NCBI RefSeq assembly: GCF_000735585.1
Contig: NZ_JNNO01000020.1
Location: 1 to 51,196, forward strand
Direction of reading: 5' to 3'
DNA length: 51,196 nt
Source: Devosia sp. LC5
Lineage (GTDB): Bacteria; Pseudomonadota; Alphaproteobacteria; Rhizobiales; Devosiaceae
Shown here: piece after piece, positions 7,453 through 14,794 of the stretch
Layout of the letters: every line of letters starts with the position of its first letter
Numbering within the stretch: the stretch's first letter is position 1
The notes under the pieces: model-generated
Seen by the model: the letters and a program-made list of their open reading frames with translations, nothing else
What the model was told of the DNA's origin: nothing
The model's database searches: none
Translations under genes and position numbers: made by a program

Positions 7453-8856
7453 TTAGCGCGTCAGATAGATCGGATTGCTGAGCGCTCGCCTTATCGGCTG
7501 GTGGGCCAGGTCGCTTTCCCTTAGCCCCCATGGCAGGCCGGGGCCATCGAGGGCGCTGGTGAAGTCGGCAATCAGGCGCTCGCGGCTGGCGTCGGCGATG
7601 ATTTCGGCGCGGATGAAGGTTTTGGCGCCGGACAAGGCCAGCTCGGTTTCCCAATCGTCACTGGGGATAGTGGTTTCGGCCAGGGGGCCTTGGGCGTCGA
7701 TCCAGACGAGGCGGTCGCCGATGGCACCGCGGACGGTCGCGGTGGCTTTGGCCGCGCCATTGACCGTTGCGCCCATGGGCTGGCCATCGACGGTGATGGA
7801 CAGATGGGGCCCCGTGGGGCTTTCGGTGATGTAGCCGTGGCCGGCCTGCATGGCGGCGAGAACGGCGTCTTCGGAGAGTTCGTCCAGCCAGAGCACTGTG
7901 GTGGGGCGGGCGAGGACCAGCGGACCTTCGGGCATGAGGCGATCGGGCTGGTGATAGTCCGAGCCGCCAATGGCGGAGATGCGCAAGCCGGCGGCGAGGC
8001 GGCGCTGGTAGCGCTCGAGGGAAATCCAGTTCCAGGCCAGCCAGGTGGATTGCCAGACTTCCATGCAGTCGATCTCGGGCAGCTCGTAATCCCAGGGGAT
8101 GGTGGGCTTGTCGTGGTTGATCGAGAGCAGGCCGCCTTTTTCATGCACCAACTGGGCCAAAGTGTGCGCGTCGGAAGGCTGGGTCATGCGGAAATCGATC
8201 CAGTCATCGACGCCAAAGACATTGGCGTGGCCGACTGCCGTGGTGATTTCCACGGCGCGCACGAAAACCAGGTCGGGGCTGGAATTGGGGTGGAAATAGC
8301 GGCGCTGGGTGATGGTGTTGTGGTCGGCAATGGCGAGGAAATCGAGGCCGGCCTGTTTGGCGGCGGCGTGGAGCAGTTCGGGGCTGCCCTTGGCGTCGGA
8401 ATGGTAGGTGTGGCAGTGCAGGTCGCCCTTGTACCAGCCGGGTTGGCGACGGATGGGGAAGGTGCGGGCGGGCTGGGGCGCCAGGCGCCGGGCGGCGCTG
8501 TCGAGAGTGATGGTGACTATGGCCTCGGCGCCCGTTTCGGGGATTTTGTAGAGACCCAGAATGACGTTCCAACGGCCGGGCGGGATATCGCCGTGGATAT
8601 AGCCGGGGGTGGCGTCGTCCGTGGCGATGAAGAAATGGTCGCGCGCGCCGCCGCTCCAGCCGCGGAAACCGTGTTCGGTGGGGTAGCCGGTGTCGCGCGG
8701 GTCGAAGGCGCCCAGGTCGATGATGCAGTCTTCGGCCTTGGGATAGGCAAGGGTGACGTCAATGCGGGTGGTGCCGGCTGGGACGTCGAAGGGGATGTAG
8801 AAATAGGGGTTGGCGGACTGGTCGGCGCGGGTGATGGCGGTGGTGATCGTGGTCAT
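7453..8856 (-). CDS. CehA/McbA-type PHP-domain metallohydrolase
   Basis: The 467-residue protein has an N-terminal beta-rich domain (about residues 1-135) and a PHP metal-dependent hydrolase domain. The metal ligands are visible in GDLHCHTYHSDA (residues 144-155), FLAIADHNTIT, the Glu of RAVEITTAVGHANVFG, and GGSDYHQPDR. The layout matches the CehA/McbA family, named for carbaryl hydrolases but mostly of unknown phosphoesterase-like specificity. It lies 127 bp downstream of the sugar ABC ATPase gene on the same strand, so it is likely the last gene of that operon and acts on the imported compound or a derivative. Confidence 0.8.
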   Translation of the reverse strand: MTTITTAITRADQSANPYFYIPFDVPAGTTRIDVTLAYPKAEDCIIDLGAFDPRDTGYPTEHGFRGWSGGARDHFFIATDDATPGYIHGDIPPGRWNVILGLYKIPETGAEAIVTITLDSAARRLAPQPARTFPIRRQPGWYKGDLHCHTYHSDAKGSPELLHAAAKQAGLDFLAIADHNTITQRRYFHPNSSPDLVFVRAVEITTAVGHANVFGVDDWIDFRMTQPSDAHTLAQLVHEKGGLLSINHDKPTIPWDYELPEIDCMEVWQSTWLAWNWISLERYQRRLAAGLRISAIGGSDYHQPDRLMPEGPLVLARPTTVLWLDELSEDAVLAAMQAGHGYITESPTGPHLSITVDGQPMGATVNGAAKATATVRGAIGDRLVWIDAQGPLAETTIPSDDWETELALSGAKTFIRAEIIADASRERLIADFTSALDGPGLPWGLRESDLAHQPIRRALSNPIYLTR

Positions 8857-8923
8857 GACTTGGATCGATATTTTGCCGCCTCCGCTTGAGGCCGTCGCAT
8901 ATGGAACTTCAGGGCTCTATCGT

Positions 8924-8950
8924 CCCCTCTCCCCTGAGGGGCGAGGTGAG
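8924..8950. repeat. Short C-rich intergenic repeat
   Basis: This copy of CTCTCCCCTGAGGGGCGAG plus GTGAG lies between the PHP and ABC ATPase genes. Other copies are at 1741-1767 and 6244-6269. Confidence 0.55.
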
Positions 8951-8983
8951 CCTCCGCCGGCATGGAGTTTGTGGAGGGTATGC

Positions 8984-10096
8984 TCACAGCGGCTGTTCCC
9001 TGTCGGCGGGGATGCGGGCGCCGGTGCTGTCGAAGAGGTGGATGTGCTCGGGGGAGAAACCCAGTGTGACGGCGTCGGTCAGCGCGATGTGGTCATCGGT
9101 GAAGATGCGGGCGGTGAGGCGGGAGGCGTCGGGGCGCTCGATGGTGACGAGGCTTTCGGGGCCCATGTTTTCGTTGGCGAAGAGGGTGCCGGAAATGGCG
9201 TTACCGGTGCCCGGTTCGGCAATGGCGAGGTGTTCGGGGCGGATGCCCAGGGTGAGGCTTTTACTATTGGCGAGGGCGGCGGCGATGCCGGAGGACATGG
9301 GGAGGGGCGATAGGGTCAGGCCATCGGCCTTGAGCTGCAATTGGCCGTCGCCATGGGTTGCTTCCACGGGCACCAGGTTCATCGGTGGATTGCCGACGAA
9401 ATTGGCGACGAAGGTGGTGGCCGGGCGGCGGTAGATTTCGATGGGCGGGGCATATTGCACGATGCGGCCCTGATCCATCACGGCGATGCGGGTGGCGAGC
9501 GCCATGGCTTCGGCCTGGTCGTGGGTGACGTAAACAGCGGTCATGCCCATGTCGCGCTGCAGGTGATTGAGGAAGCCGCGGGCTTCCAGCCGCAGCTTGG
9601 CGTCGAGATTGGAAAGCGGTTCATCGAACAGATAGACGCGGGAGGGATAGACCAGCGCGCGGGCCAGCGAAGTGCGCTGCTGCTGGCCGCCGGAAATCTG
9701 GCTCGGCAGGCGATCCATCAGATGGCCGATCTTGAGGACATCGGCCACTTCCCTGGCGCGGCCGTGGCGCTTCTGGACGGGCTCGCCCCGCACCTTGAGC
9801 GGATAGGCGATATTGTCGGCCAGGTTCATATGCGGATAGAGCGCATAATCCTGGAACACCATGGAAATCTGGCGGTCCTTGGGGTGCAGATTGGTGACGT
9901 CGTCGCCTCCGATCAGCACCTGGCCATGGCTGGGGGTTTCAAGGCCTGCAATCATGCGCAGGCTGGTGGTCTTGCCGCAGCCGGAGGGGCCGAGCAGGCA
10001 CACGAATTCACCATCGCCAATGGCAAAGCTGACATCGGAAACGGCGTTGAAGCTGCCGAAGGTCTTGGTGACGTGTCTGAATTCGACTGAAGCCAT
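8984..10096 (-). CDS. Carbohydrate ABC transporter ATP-binding protein (MsmX/UgpC/MalK type)
   Basis: The 370-residue protein is the ATPase of a carbohydrate-importing ABC system. Walker A GPSGCGKTT is at residues 36-44, the Q-loop region MVFQDYALYPHM follows, the signature appears as QISGGQQQR, and Walker B is VYLFDEPLSNLD with the H-loop VTHDQAEA. About 130 C-terminal residues form the TOBE/MalK-type regulatory domain (LGIRPEHL). It is the fourth gene after binding protein, permease and permease, 12 bp downstream of the second permease. It probably energises import of an alpha-mannoside or related glycan fragment given the divergent GH38-like gene. Confidence 0.93.
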   Translation of the reverse strand: MASVEFRHVTKTFGSFNAVSDVSFAIGDGEFVCLLGPSGCGKTTSLRMIAGLETPSHGQVLIGGDDVTNLHPKDRQISMVFQDYALYPHMNLADNIAYPLKVRGEPVQKRHGRAREVADVLKIGHLMDRLPSQISGGQQQRTSLARALVYPSRVYLFDEPLSNLDAKLRLEARGFLNHLQRDMGMTAVYVTHDQAEAMALATRIAVMDQGRIVQYAPPIEIYRRPATTFVANFVGNPPMNLVPVEATHGDGQLQLKADGLTLSPLPMSSGIAAALANSKSLTLGIRPEHLAIAEPGTGNAISGTLFANENMGPESLVTIERPDASRLTARIFTDDHIALTDAVTLGFSPEHIHLFDSTGARIPADREQPL

Positions 10097-10108
10097 GAAA
10101 TGGGGGCC

Positions 10109-10939
10109 CTAGGCTTTGATGCCGCCGAAGAACCGGAAGCCAAACTTCCAGCTGACGAACAGGTAGAGAATGATGACGGGGAGCGAATAGATCAGCGAAT
10201 AGGCCGCCAGCAGGGTGACGGTGGGCGTGCCGGCTTCCGAATAGAAGGAATAGATGGCCACCGAAGCCGGCATCAGCTTGTCGCTGCGCAAGAGGATGAA
10301 GGGGATGAGGAAGCTGCCCCAGATATTGACGAAGGCCCAGACGACGACGACCACAATGCCCGGGCGGATCACCGGCAGGGCGACATCGAAAAACGCCTGG
10401 ACGGGGGAGGCGCCGGCGACCATGGCGCTTTCCTCGTAGGATTTGGGGATGGAGTCGATGAAGTCGCGCAGGATGAACATGGCGGTGGGCAGCAGCCCGC
10501 CGGCAAAGGTGAGGATGACGGCCAGATGGCTATCGATCAGCCCCATGGCCGAGACGATGAGGAAGATCGGCACCATGGCGGCCGAGCCCGACACGACCGA
10601 GGAAAACAGCAGCAGGATATAGGTGACGGCGCCCTTGCCGGGGATGGATGAGCGGCTGAGGGCATAGGCGGCGAGCGTTGCTGCGGCGCCCACGAGGATG
10701 ACGCCGCCAATGGACTGGATCAGGCTGTTCCATAGCGCCTGCATGGCGAAGTTGTTCTGGAACACGGTCATGAAATTGGACAGCGTCCAGGGATCGGGCA
10801 CGGTGATGCCCAGCTCGGCCCGTGCGTTGAACGGAGCGAAGATGAACCAGATCAGCGGCAGCGCGAAAATGGCCCCGAGCAGTGCGGCGAGGGCGGAAAA
10901 GGCGATGCGGCCGGCAAAGGCGGGGAAGGTGAGTTTCAT
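10109..10939 (-). CDS. Carbohydrate ABC transporter permease (MalG type)
   Basis: The 276-residue inner-membrane protein has six predicted helices and the binding-protein-dependent transport signature in the EESAMVAGASPVQAFFDVALP segment (EESAMVAGAS-PVQAFFDVALP), the EAA loop that contacts the ATPase. Its size and C-terminal FGFRFFGGIKA resemble the MalG-like subfamily of CUT1 importers. The gene sits 3 bp downstream of the other permease and 12 bp upstream of the ATPase gene, a clear operon arrangement. Confidence 0.92.
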   Translation of the reverse strand: MKLTFPAFAGRIAFSALAALLGAIFALPLIWFIFAPFNARAELGITVPDPWTLSNFMTVFQNNFAMQALWNSLIQSIGGVILVGAAATLAAYALSRSSIPGKGAVTYILLLFSSVVSGSAAMVPIFLIVSAMGLIDSHLAVILTFAGGLLPTAMFILRDFIDSIPKSYEESAMVAGASPVQAFFDVALPVIRPGIVVVVVWAFVNIWGSFLIPFILLRSDKLMPASVAIYSFYSEAGTPTVTLLAAYSLIYSLPVIILYLFVSWKFGFRFFGGIKA

Positions 10940-10942
10940 GGC

Positions 10943-11878
10943 TTACACCCGCTTCTTGCGGCCGATGGTGAGGTAGATCAGCGCGAAGGCCAGATTGACC
11001 AGCATGATGATGACGCCGACGGCGGCGCCCTTGCCGAATTCGAAATCGCGGAAGGCCACCCGGTAATTGTAAATCGAGAGCAATTCAGTGCGGTAGGAGG
11101 GGCCGCCATTGGTGAGCAGGAACGGGGTAAAGGTGTTGAAGGTCCACATGGTGATCAGGATCAGATCGGTCACCACATGGCCCCGGATGAGGGGGAGGGC
11201 GATATCCTTGAACTTTTGCCAGGAAGAGGCTCCGGCCACATCGGCCGCCTGGAAATAGCTGGGCGGAATCGAGGAAAAGGCCGAGTTGAACAGCATCATG
11301 GAGAAGGCGGCGCCGCGCCAGGTATTGAACACCACGATGACCCAGAAGGGCTGCTGCAGCAGGAAATCGCCCCTGGGCAGGCCCACGCTGGTGAGCATGG
11401 CATTGAGCGTGCCCTGGTCGCGATCGAGAAAGGCGAACCAGGCAAAGCCGATCACCACTTCGGGCAGGATCCAGGCGGCGATGACGAAGGTTTCGGTGAG
11501 GCGCTTGATCCAGGGTGGCACGGTCTGGATCAGCCAGGCGAGCAGCAGGCCGAGCAGGGCCTGGCCGATCAGCGCCGAGGCCAGCACGAATTGGGTGGTG
11601 AGGATAAGCGAGAAGCCGAACTGGCCGCGCTGGAAGAAATTGGAGGGGTCGAACAGCGCGAAGTAATTGGCGAGGCCCACAAATTCGGGATTGAGCGCGG
11701 TGCGGCCGAGCAGGGTGCGATTGGTGAAGGATACGAAGATCACCCAGAAAAAGGGGATGATCACGAAGAGGGCCACGAGCAGGCCGGCCGGGGTGAGGAA
11801 GACGGCGCCGGCGCGGTTGGACAGCAGGGCGAAGCGGCGGGCGGGTTTCGGTACTGGTGTGGTTGGTTCAGCTGTCAT
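10943..11878 (-). CDS. Carbohydrate ABC transporter permease (MalF type)
   Basis: The 311-residue protein is a six-helix CUT1-family permease with an EAA loop in SYFQAADVAGASSWQKFKDI. An in-frame ATG 55 codons upstream would read through a palindromic intergenic repeat (NVIPAQAGIH and WIPACAGT are its translation), so that extension is rejected. The ATG at 11878 has AGGA about 8 bp upstream and gives MTAEPTTPVPKPARRFALLS, a normal cytoplasmic N-terminus. The repeat separates this gene from the binding-protein gene and may adjust relative expression after the first gene. Confidence 0.92.
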   Translation of the reverse strand: MTAEPTTPVPKPARRFALLSNRAGAVFLTPAGLLVALFVIIPFFWVIFVSFTNRTLLGRTALNPEFVGLANYFALFDPSNFFQRGQFGFSLILTTQFVLASALIGQALLGLLLAWLIQTVPPWIKRLTETFVIAAWILPEVVIGFAWFAFLDRDQGTLNAMLTSVGLPRGDFLLQQPFWVIVVFNTWRGAAFSMMLFNSAFSSIPPSYFQAADVAGASSWQKFKDIALPLIRGHVVTDLILITMWTFNTFTPFLLTNGGPSYRTELLSIYNYRVAFRDFEFGKGAAVGVIIMLVNLAFALIYLTIGRKKRV

Positions 11879-11912
11879 GCCGTTTTCCTGATCTCGTCCA
11901 GTATTCGGTGCC

Positions 11913-12007
11913 GTTCCGGCGCAGGCCGGAATCCATGCTGTGTTCCCTCCTCCAGCTGGATGGCGTGGATGGCCTTCAGCATGGATCCCGGCCTGCGCCG
12001 GGATGAC
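11913..12007. repeat. Intergenic palindrome, GGCGCAGGCCGGAAT family
   Basis: The left arm GTTCCGGCGCAGGCCGGAAT with CCATGCTG faces the right arm CAGCATGG with ATCCCGGCCTGCGCCGGGAT. A related copy is at 27361-27459. Here it lies inside the ABC operon between binding-protein and permease genes, where a stable hairpin could protect the upstream mRNA as REP elements do. Confidence 0.75.
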
Positions 12008-12090
12008 GTTGTGGGGAGGGGAGTGCGGTGCCTCTCCCAACACCCGATGTCCCGTGGGACATCGGGCGGTCCTGGGGGGAACCTCTTGCG

Positions 12091-13440
12091 TCAGAGCAGG
12101 CTGACGGTGTTTTCTTCGCCCACGATGCGGATGACTGCGTCGCGATATTGGGCCATGGCGTCTTCGGGGGAGAGCTCGCCCGAGACCACGCTTTCGGTCA
12201 TGCGCTGGATTTCGGCGGAGACCGCGTTGTAGTCGGGATCGTTCGGCCGCGCGGTGGTGATGGGCAGCAATTCCTGGCTGGTCTGGGTCAGGAAGGGACT
12301 GTTGGGGATCGCCACGTCAGTGCGCGCGGTGATGCGCGGCTGGATCGCCTGGAAGGCATCGAGCTGGGCCGGCTCGTTCATGAAAGAGAGGAAAGCCCAG
12401 GCTTCCTTGGGTGCGTCAGTGGCCGGATTAAGCACATAGCCCGTGCCGCCCGAAATGGTGACGAAATCCTGACCGCGAATGCCCTTGCCGGGTTCCTCGG
12501 CGGGAATCTTCACCCAGCCCATGACCTTGTCGCGGTCGGGGACGGCAAATTCGGAGCCTTCGGGGGTGACCGAGCGGTAGAAATAATCGCCCTCGAACAG
12601 CAGGGCCGTGACGCCATCGCGGAAATTGGCGAAGGAACGGTTGCGGCCATCGGCCAGCAATTGGGCGCGGGCATCGCCGAGCTGCTCGTCGACGTAGATG
12701 GTCTTGTAGAGATTGAGGGTATCCAAAATGCCCTGGCTGCCCACGATCCATTTGCCATCCGCATCGAGAACGGATTCGCCCGTGCCCAGCAGCGCCAGCC
12801 AATAGCCCTGCATGGTGGTGGCTTCGCCCATGGCGACGCCGGCATTGAGCTGGATGGGGAAGCTGTCGGGCTTGACCTTCTTGATAGCGCGGGCGGCGTC
12901 GAGAATGTCGGCCCAGGAGGTGGGCTGCCAGGTCTCGGCGTCGATGCCGGCCTCGGTCAGCATGTCCTTGCGGGTGTAGAGCATGCGCACATCGGTGCCG
13001 ACCGGGATGCCGTAATATTGGTCTTCGTAGAGCATCAGGGCGCGCGAGCCTTCCGACAGGGCGGCCCACCCGGACCAGTCATCGACTTCGGGGCCGGCGA
13101 CTTCGTTGAGAGGCTTGAGCAGGCCGCCTTCGACGAAGCTGGGGATCAGGAAGCCGTCGAACGCGGTGACGTCGGGGCCCGCGCCGGTCGAGAAATCGAG
13201 CGCCAATTGCTGGGTCAGCTGGGCGTCCTCGCCGCCAAACTGGTTCAGCGTCACGTTGATATCGGGATTGGCGGCCTCGAAGGCGGGGATGACGCTGTTC
13301 TGGATCCACTCGGCGGTGCCGCTGTTGACGCCGCCAATGACGCAGCGGCAGGTGATCTCGAGGTCGACGGCGAAAGCCGGACCGGCCATTGCAGTAGCGC
13401 CGACAAGGCCAAAGGCCAGGGCGCGCAGACGATTGCTCAT
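12091..13440 (-). CDS. Extracellular carbohydrate-binding protein of ABC transporter
   Basis: The 449-residue protein is a periplasmic solute-binding protein of the CUT1 type. The signal peptide MSNRLRALAFGLVGATAMA with GPAFA-V is followed by LEITCRCVIGGVNSGTAEWI, and the family pattern PAFEAANPDINVTL, AFDGFLIPSFVEGGLLKPL and the late WAFLSFMN motif are present. The ATG at 13440 is preceded by GGGAGGTTTTGCG. The extra cysteine pair near the mature N-terminus (TCRC) is unusual for this group and may form a disulfide. It is the first gene of the operon, divergent from a LacI regulator, with an operator-like palindrome about 100 bp upstream. Confidence 0.9.
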   Translation of the reverse strand: MSNRLRALAFGLVGATAMAGPAFAVDLEITCRCVIGGVNSGTAEWIQNSVIPAFEAANPDINVTLNQFGGEDAQLTQQLALDFSTGAGPDVTAFDGFLIPSFVEGGLLKPLNEVAGPEVDDWSGWAALSEGSRALMLYEDQYYGIPVGTDVRMLYTRKDMLTEAGIDAETWQPTSWADILDAARAIKKVKPDSFPIQLNAGVAMGEATTMQGYWLALLGTGESVLDADGKWIVGSQGILDTLNLYKTIYVDEQLGDARAQLLADGRNRSFANFRDGVTALLFEGDYFYRSVTPEGSEFAVPDRDKVMGWVKIPAEEPGKGIRGQDFVTISGGTGYVLNPATDAPKEAWAFLSFMNEPAQLDAFQAIQPRITARTDVAIPNSPFLTQTSQELLPITTARPNDPDYNAVSAEIQRMTESVVSGELSPEDAMAQYRDAVIRIVGEENTVSLL

Positions 13441-13535
13441 CGCAAAACCTCCCATGTATGGCTCCGGATTGGTCCGGTAGCCGGTATTGGCTCGCGGTTC
13501 CGGGCTGGGCCCGAAAGACGCGAACCCATGAACAA

Positions 13536-13549
13536 TGAACACGTTTTCA
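13536..13549. promoter_or_regulatory. LacI-type operator candidate 1
   Basis: TGAACACGTTTTCA is a near-perfect palindrome (12 of 14 positions) with the central CG typical of LacI/GalR operators. It stands about 96 bp upstream of the binding-protein start. A 13-of-14 identical copy is at 13700-13713, and both lie in the divergent promoter region of the LacI gene. Confidence 0.65.
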
Positions 13550-13699
13550 CGACTCGTCAATGCGCGGCGCAACGAGGGTCAAAACGTGCCGGGGCATGGT
13601 GGCCATGTTTTGCAAAGGTTGCATGACAGATCATGTGGATTTCGATTGCGCGGCGAAAAAGCCCATGCTTGACAGTGCGGCGGACGAAAGCCAGTGTTT

Positions 13700-13713
13700 T
13701 GAACACGATTTCA
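13700..13713. promoter_or_regulatory. LacI-type operator candidate 2
   Basis: TGAACACGATTTCA differs from the site at 13536 by one base and keeps the TGAA..CG..TTCA symmetry. It is 21 bp upstream of the TTG start of the LacI gene and just downstream of a TTGACA (13669-13674), so binding there could repress the regulator's own promoter. The two sites are 164 bp apart, which would permit looping. Confidence 0.6.
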
Positions 13714-13733
13714 TAAATGTGCGGGAGGATTGC

Positions 13734-14783
13734 TTGAGCGAGACCGGGGCGCCTGCGCGGGAACGTGCGACGGCACAGATGGTGGCGGAGCGGGCCAAGG
13801 TGTCGCGCGTGGCGGTGTCGCGGGCGTTCAATCCGCATACCTCGCTCAAACCGGAGAAGCGCGCGCTGATCCTGCGCATCGCGCAGGAACTGAATTACAC
13901 GCCGGACCGGGCGGCGCGGGCGCTGGTCAGCGGGCGTTCGCACCTGGTGGGCGTGATCGTGCCCGATGTGTGCAGCCCCTGGGAAAGCCAGGAAATCGAC
14001 GCGCTGACCACGGCCCTGCAGAATGAGGGCTTTGCCACCCTGCTGTTCAAGACGCAGACCGATATGAGCATGGATGAGACGCTGCTGACCTATATGAAGG
14101 GGTTCAATCCAGACGCGGTCATTGCGTTTGTCGAGAATATCCCGCCGGCGACACTGGCGCGGGTGCTCGACCGGGCGGTGCCGATCTATGTGCATTATCC
14201 GCTGGAGGGGCAGCCTGAAACGGGCGTGCTGGTCTCGGATAAAACGCTGCATGACCGGCTCAATATCATGCAGCGCAATGGTATCGAGCAGGCAGTGGCG
14301 CTGCTACAGGGCTATGGCGCGCGGCGGATTGCCTATCTGTCGGGCCTGCCGCGATCGCTGGCGAGCGTGGCGCGGGAACAGACCTTGCGCGCGGTGATGG
14401 CCGATCGCGGGCTGGCTGAGCCGATCGTTTTCCCGGGCGATTTTACCTATGACACGGCCTATGCCGCGACCATCGATCTGTTCCGGGTGGGGCAGGGGGC
14501 GGATGCGGTTTTTGCCGCCAATGACGTGGGCGCCTTCGGGGTGATTGATGCGCTGCGGCACGAATTCGGGCTGCGCGTGCCGCAAGATGTCAAGGTCGTC
14601 GGCTTCGACGATATCGAGCAATCGCACTGGAAAAGCTACAGCCTGACCACGGTCAAGATCGACCTCGGCGAACGCGTGCGGGCGCTGGTGCGGCTGATCC
14701 TGCGGCGGCTCAACGATCCCGGCGCGCCCGCCTTTGTCGAGACTTTGCAAACAAGGCTGGTCGTGCGCGGCACTGTGGGCTGA
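13734..14783 (+). CDS. LacI-family transcriptional regulator of the sugar locus
   Basis: The 349-residue protein has an N-terminal LacI HTH (ATAQMVAERAKVSRVAVSRA) with hinge-helix region RAARALVSGRS, then a periplasmic-binding-protein-like effector domain (HLVGVIVPDVCSP..., VVGFDDIEQSHW). I chose the TTG at 13734 because GGGAGG precedes it by 5 bp and the protein then begins at the usual distance from the HTH; upstream ATG frames add about 58 unrelated residues. It is divergent from the transporter operon and 11 bp upstream of the GH38-like gene, so it probably controls both. The inducer is likely a sugar. Confidence 0.88.
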   Translation: MSETGAPARERATAQMVAERAKVSRVAVSRAFNPHTSLKPEKRALILRIAQELNYTPDRAARALVSGRSHLVGVIVPDVCSPWESQEIDALTTALQNEGFATLLFKTQTDMSMDETLLTYMKGFNPDAVIAFVENIPPATLARVLDRAVPIYVHYPLEGQPETGVLVSDKTLHDRLNIMQRNGIEQAVALLQGYGARRIAYLSGLPRSLASVAREQTLRAVMADRGLAEPIVFPGDFTYDTAYAATIDLFRVGQGADAVFAANDVGAFGVIDALRHEFGLRVPQDVKVVGFDDIEQSHWKSYSLTTVKIDLGERVRALVRLILRRLNDPGAPAFVETLQTRLVVRGTVG

Positions 14784-14794
14784 TCGGAATTTTC

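Noticed and set aside
11879..12043. Extended N-terminus of the MalF-type permease
   Set aside because: The extra 55 codons are the translation of a dispersed palindromic repeat; a good ribosome site lies before the internal ATG at 11878.
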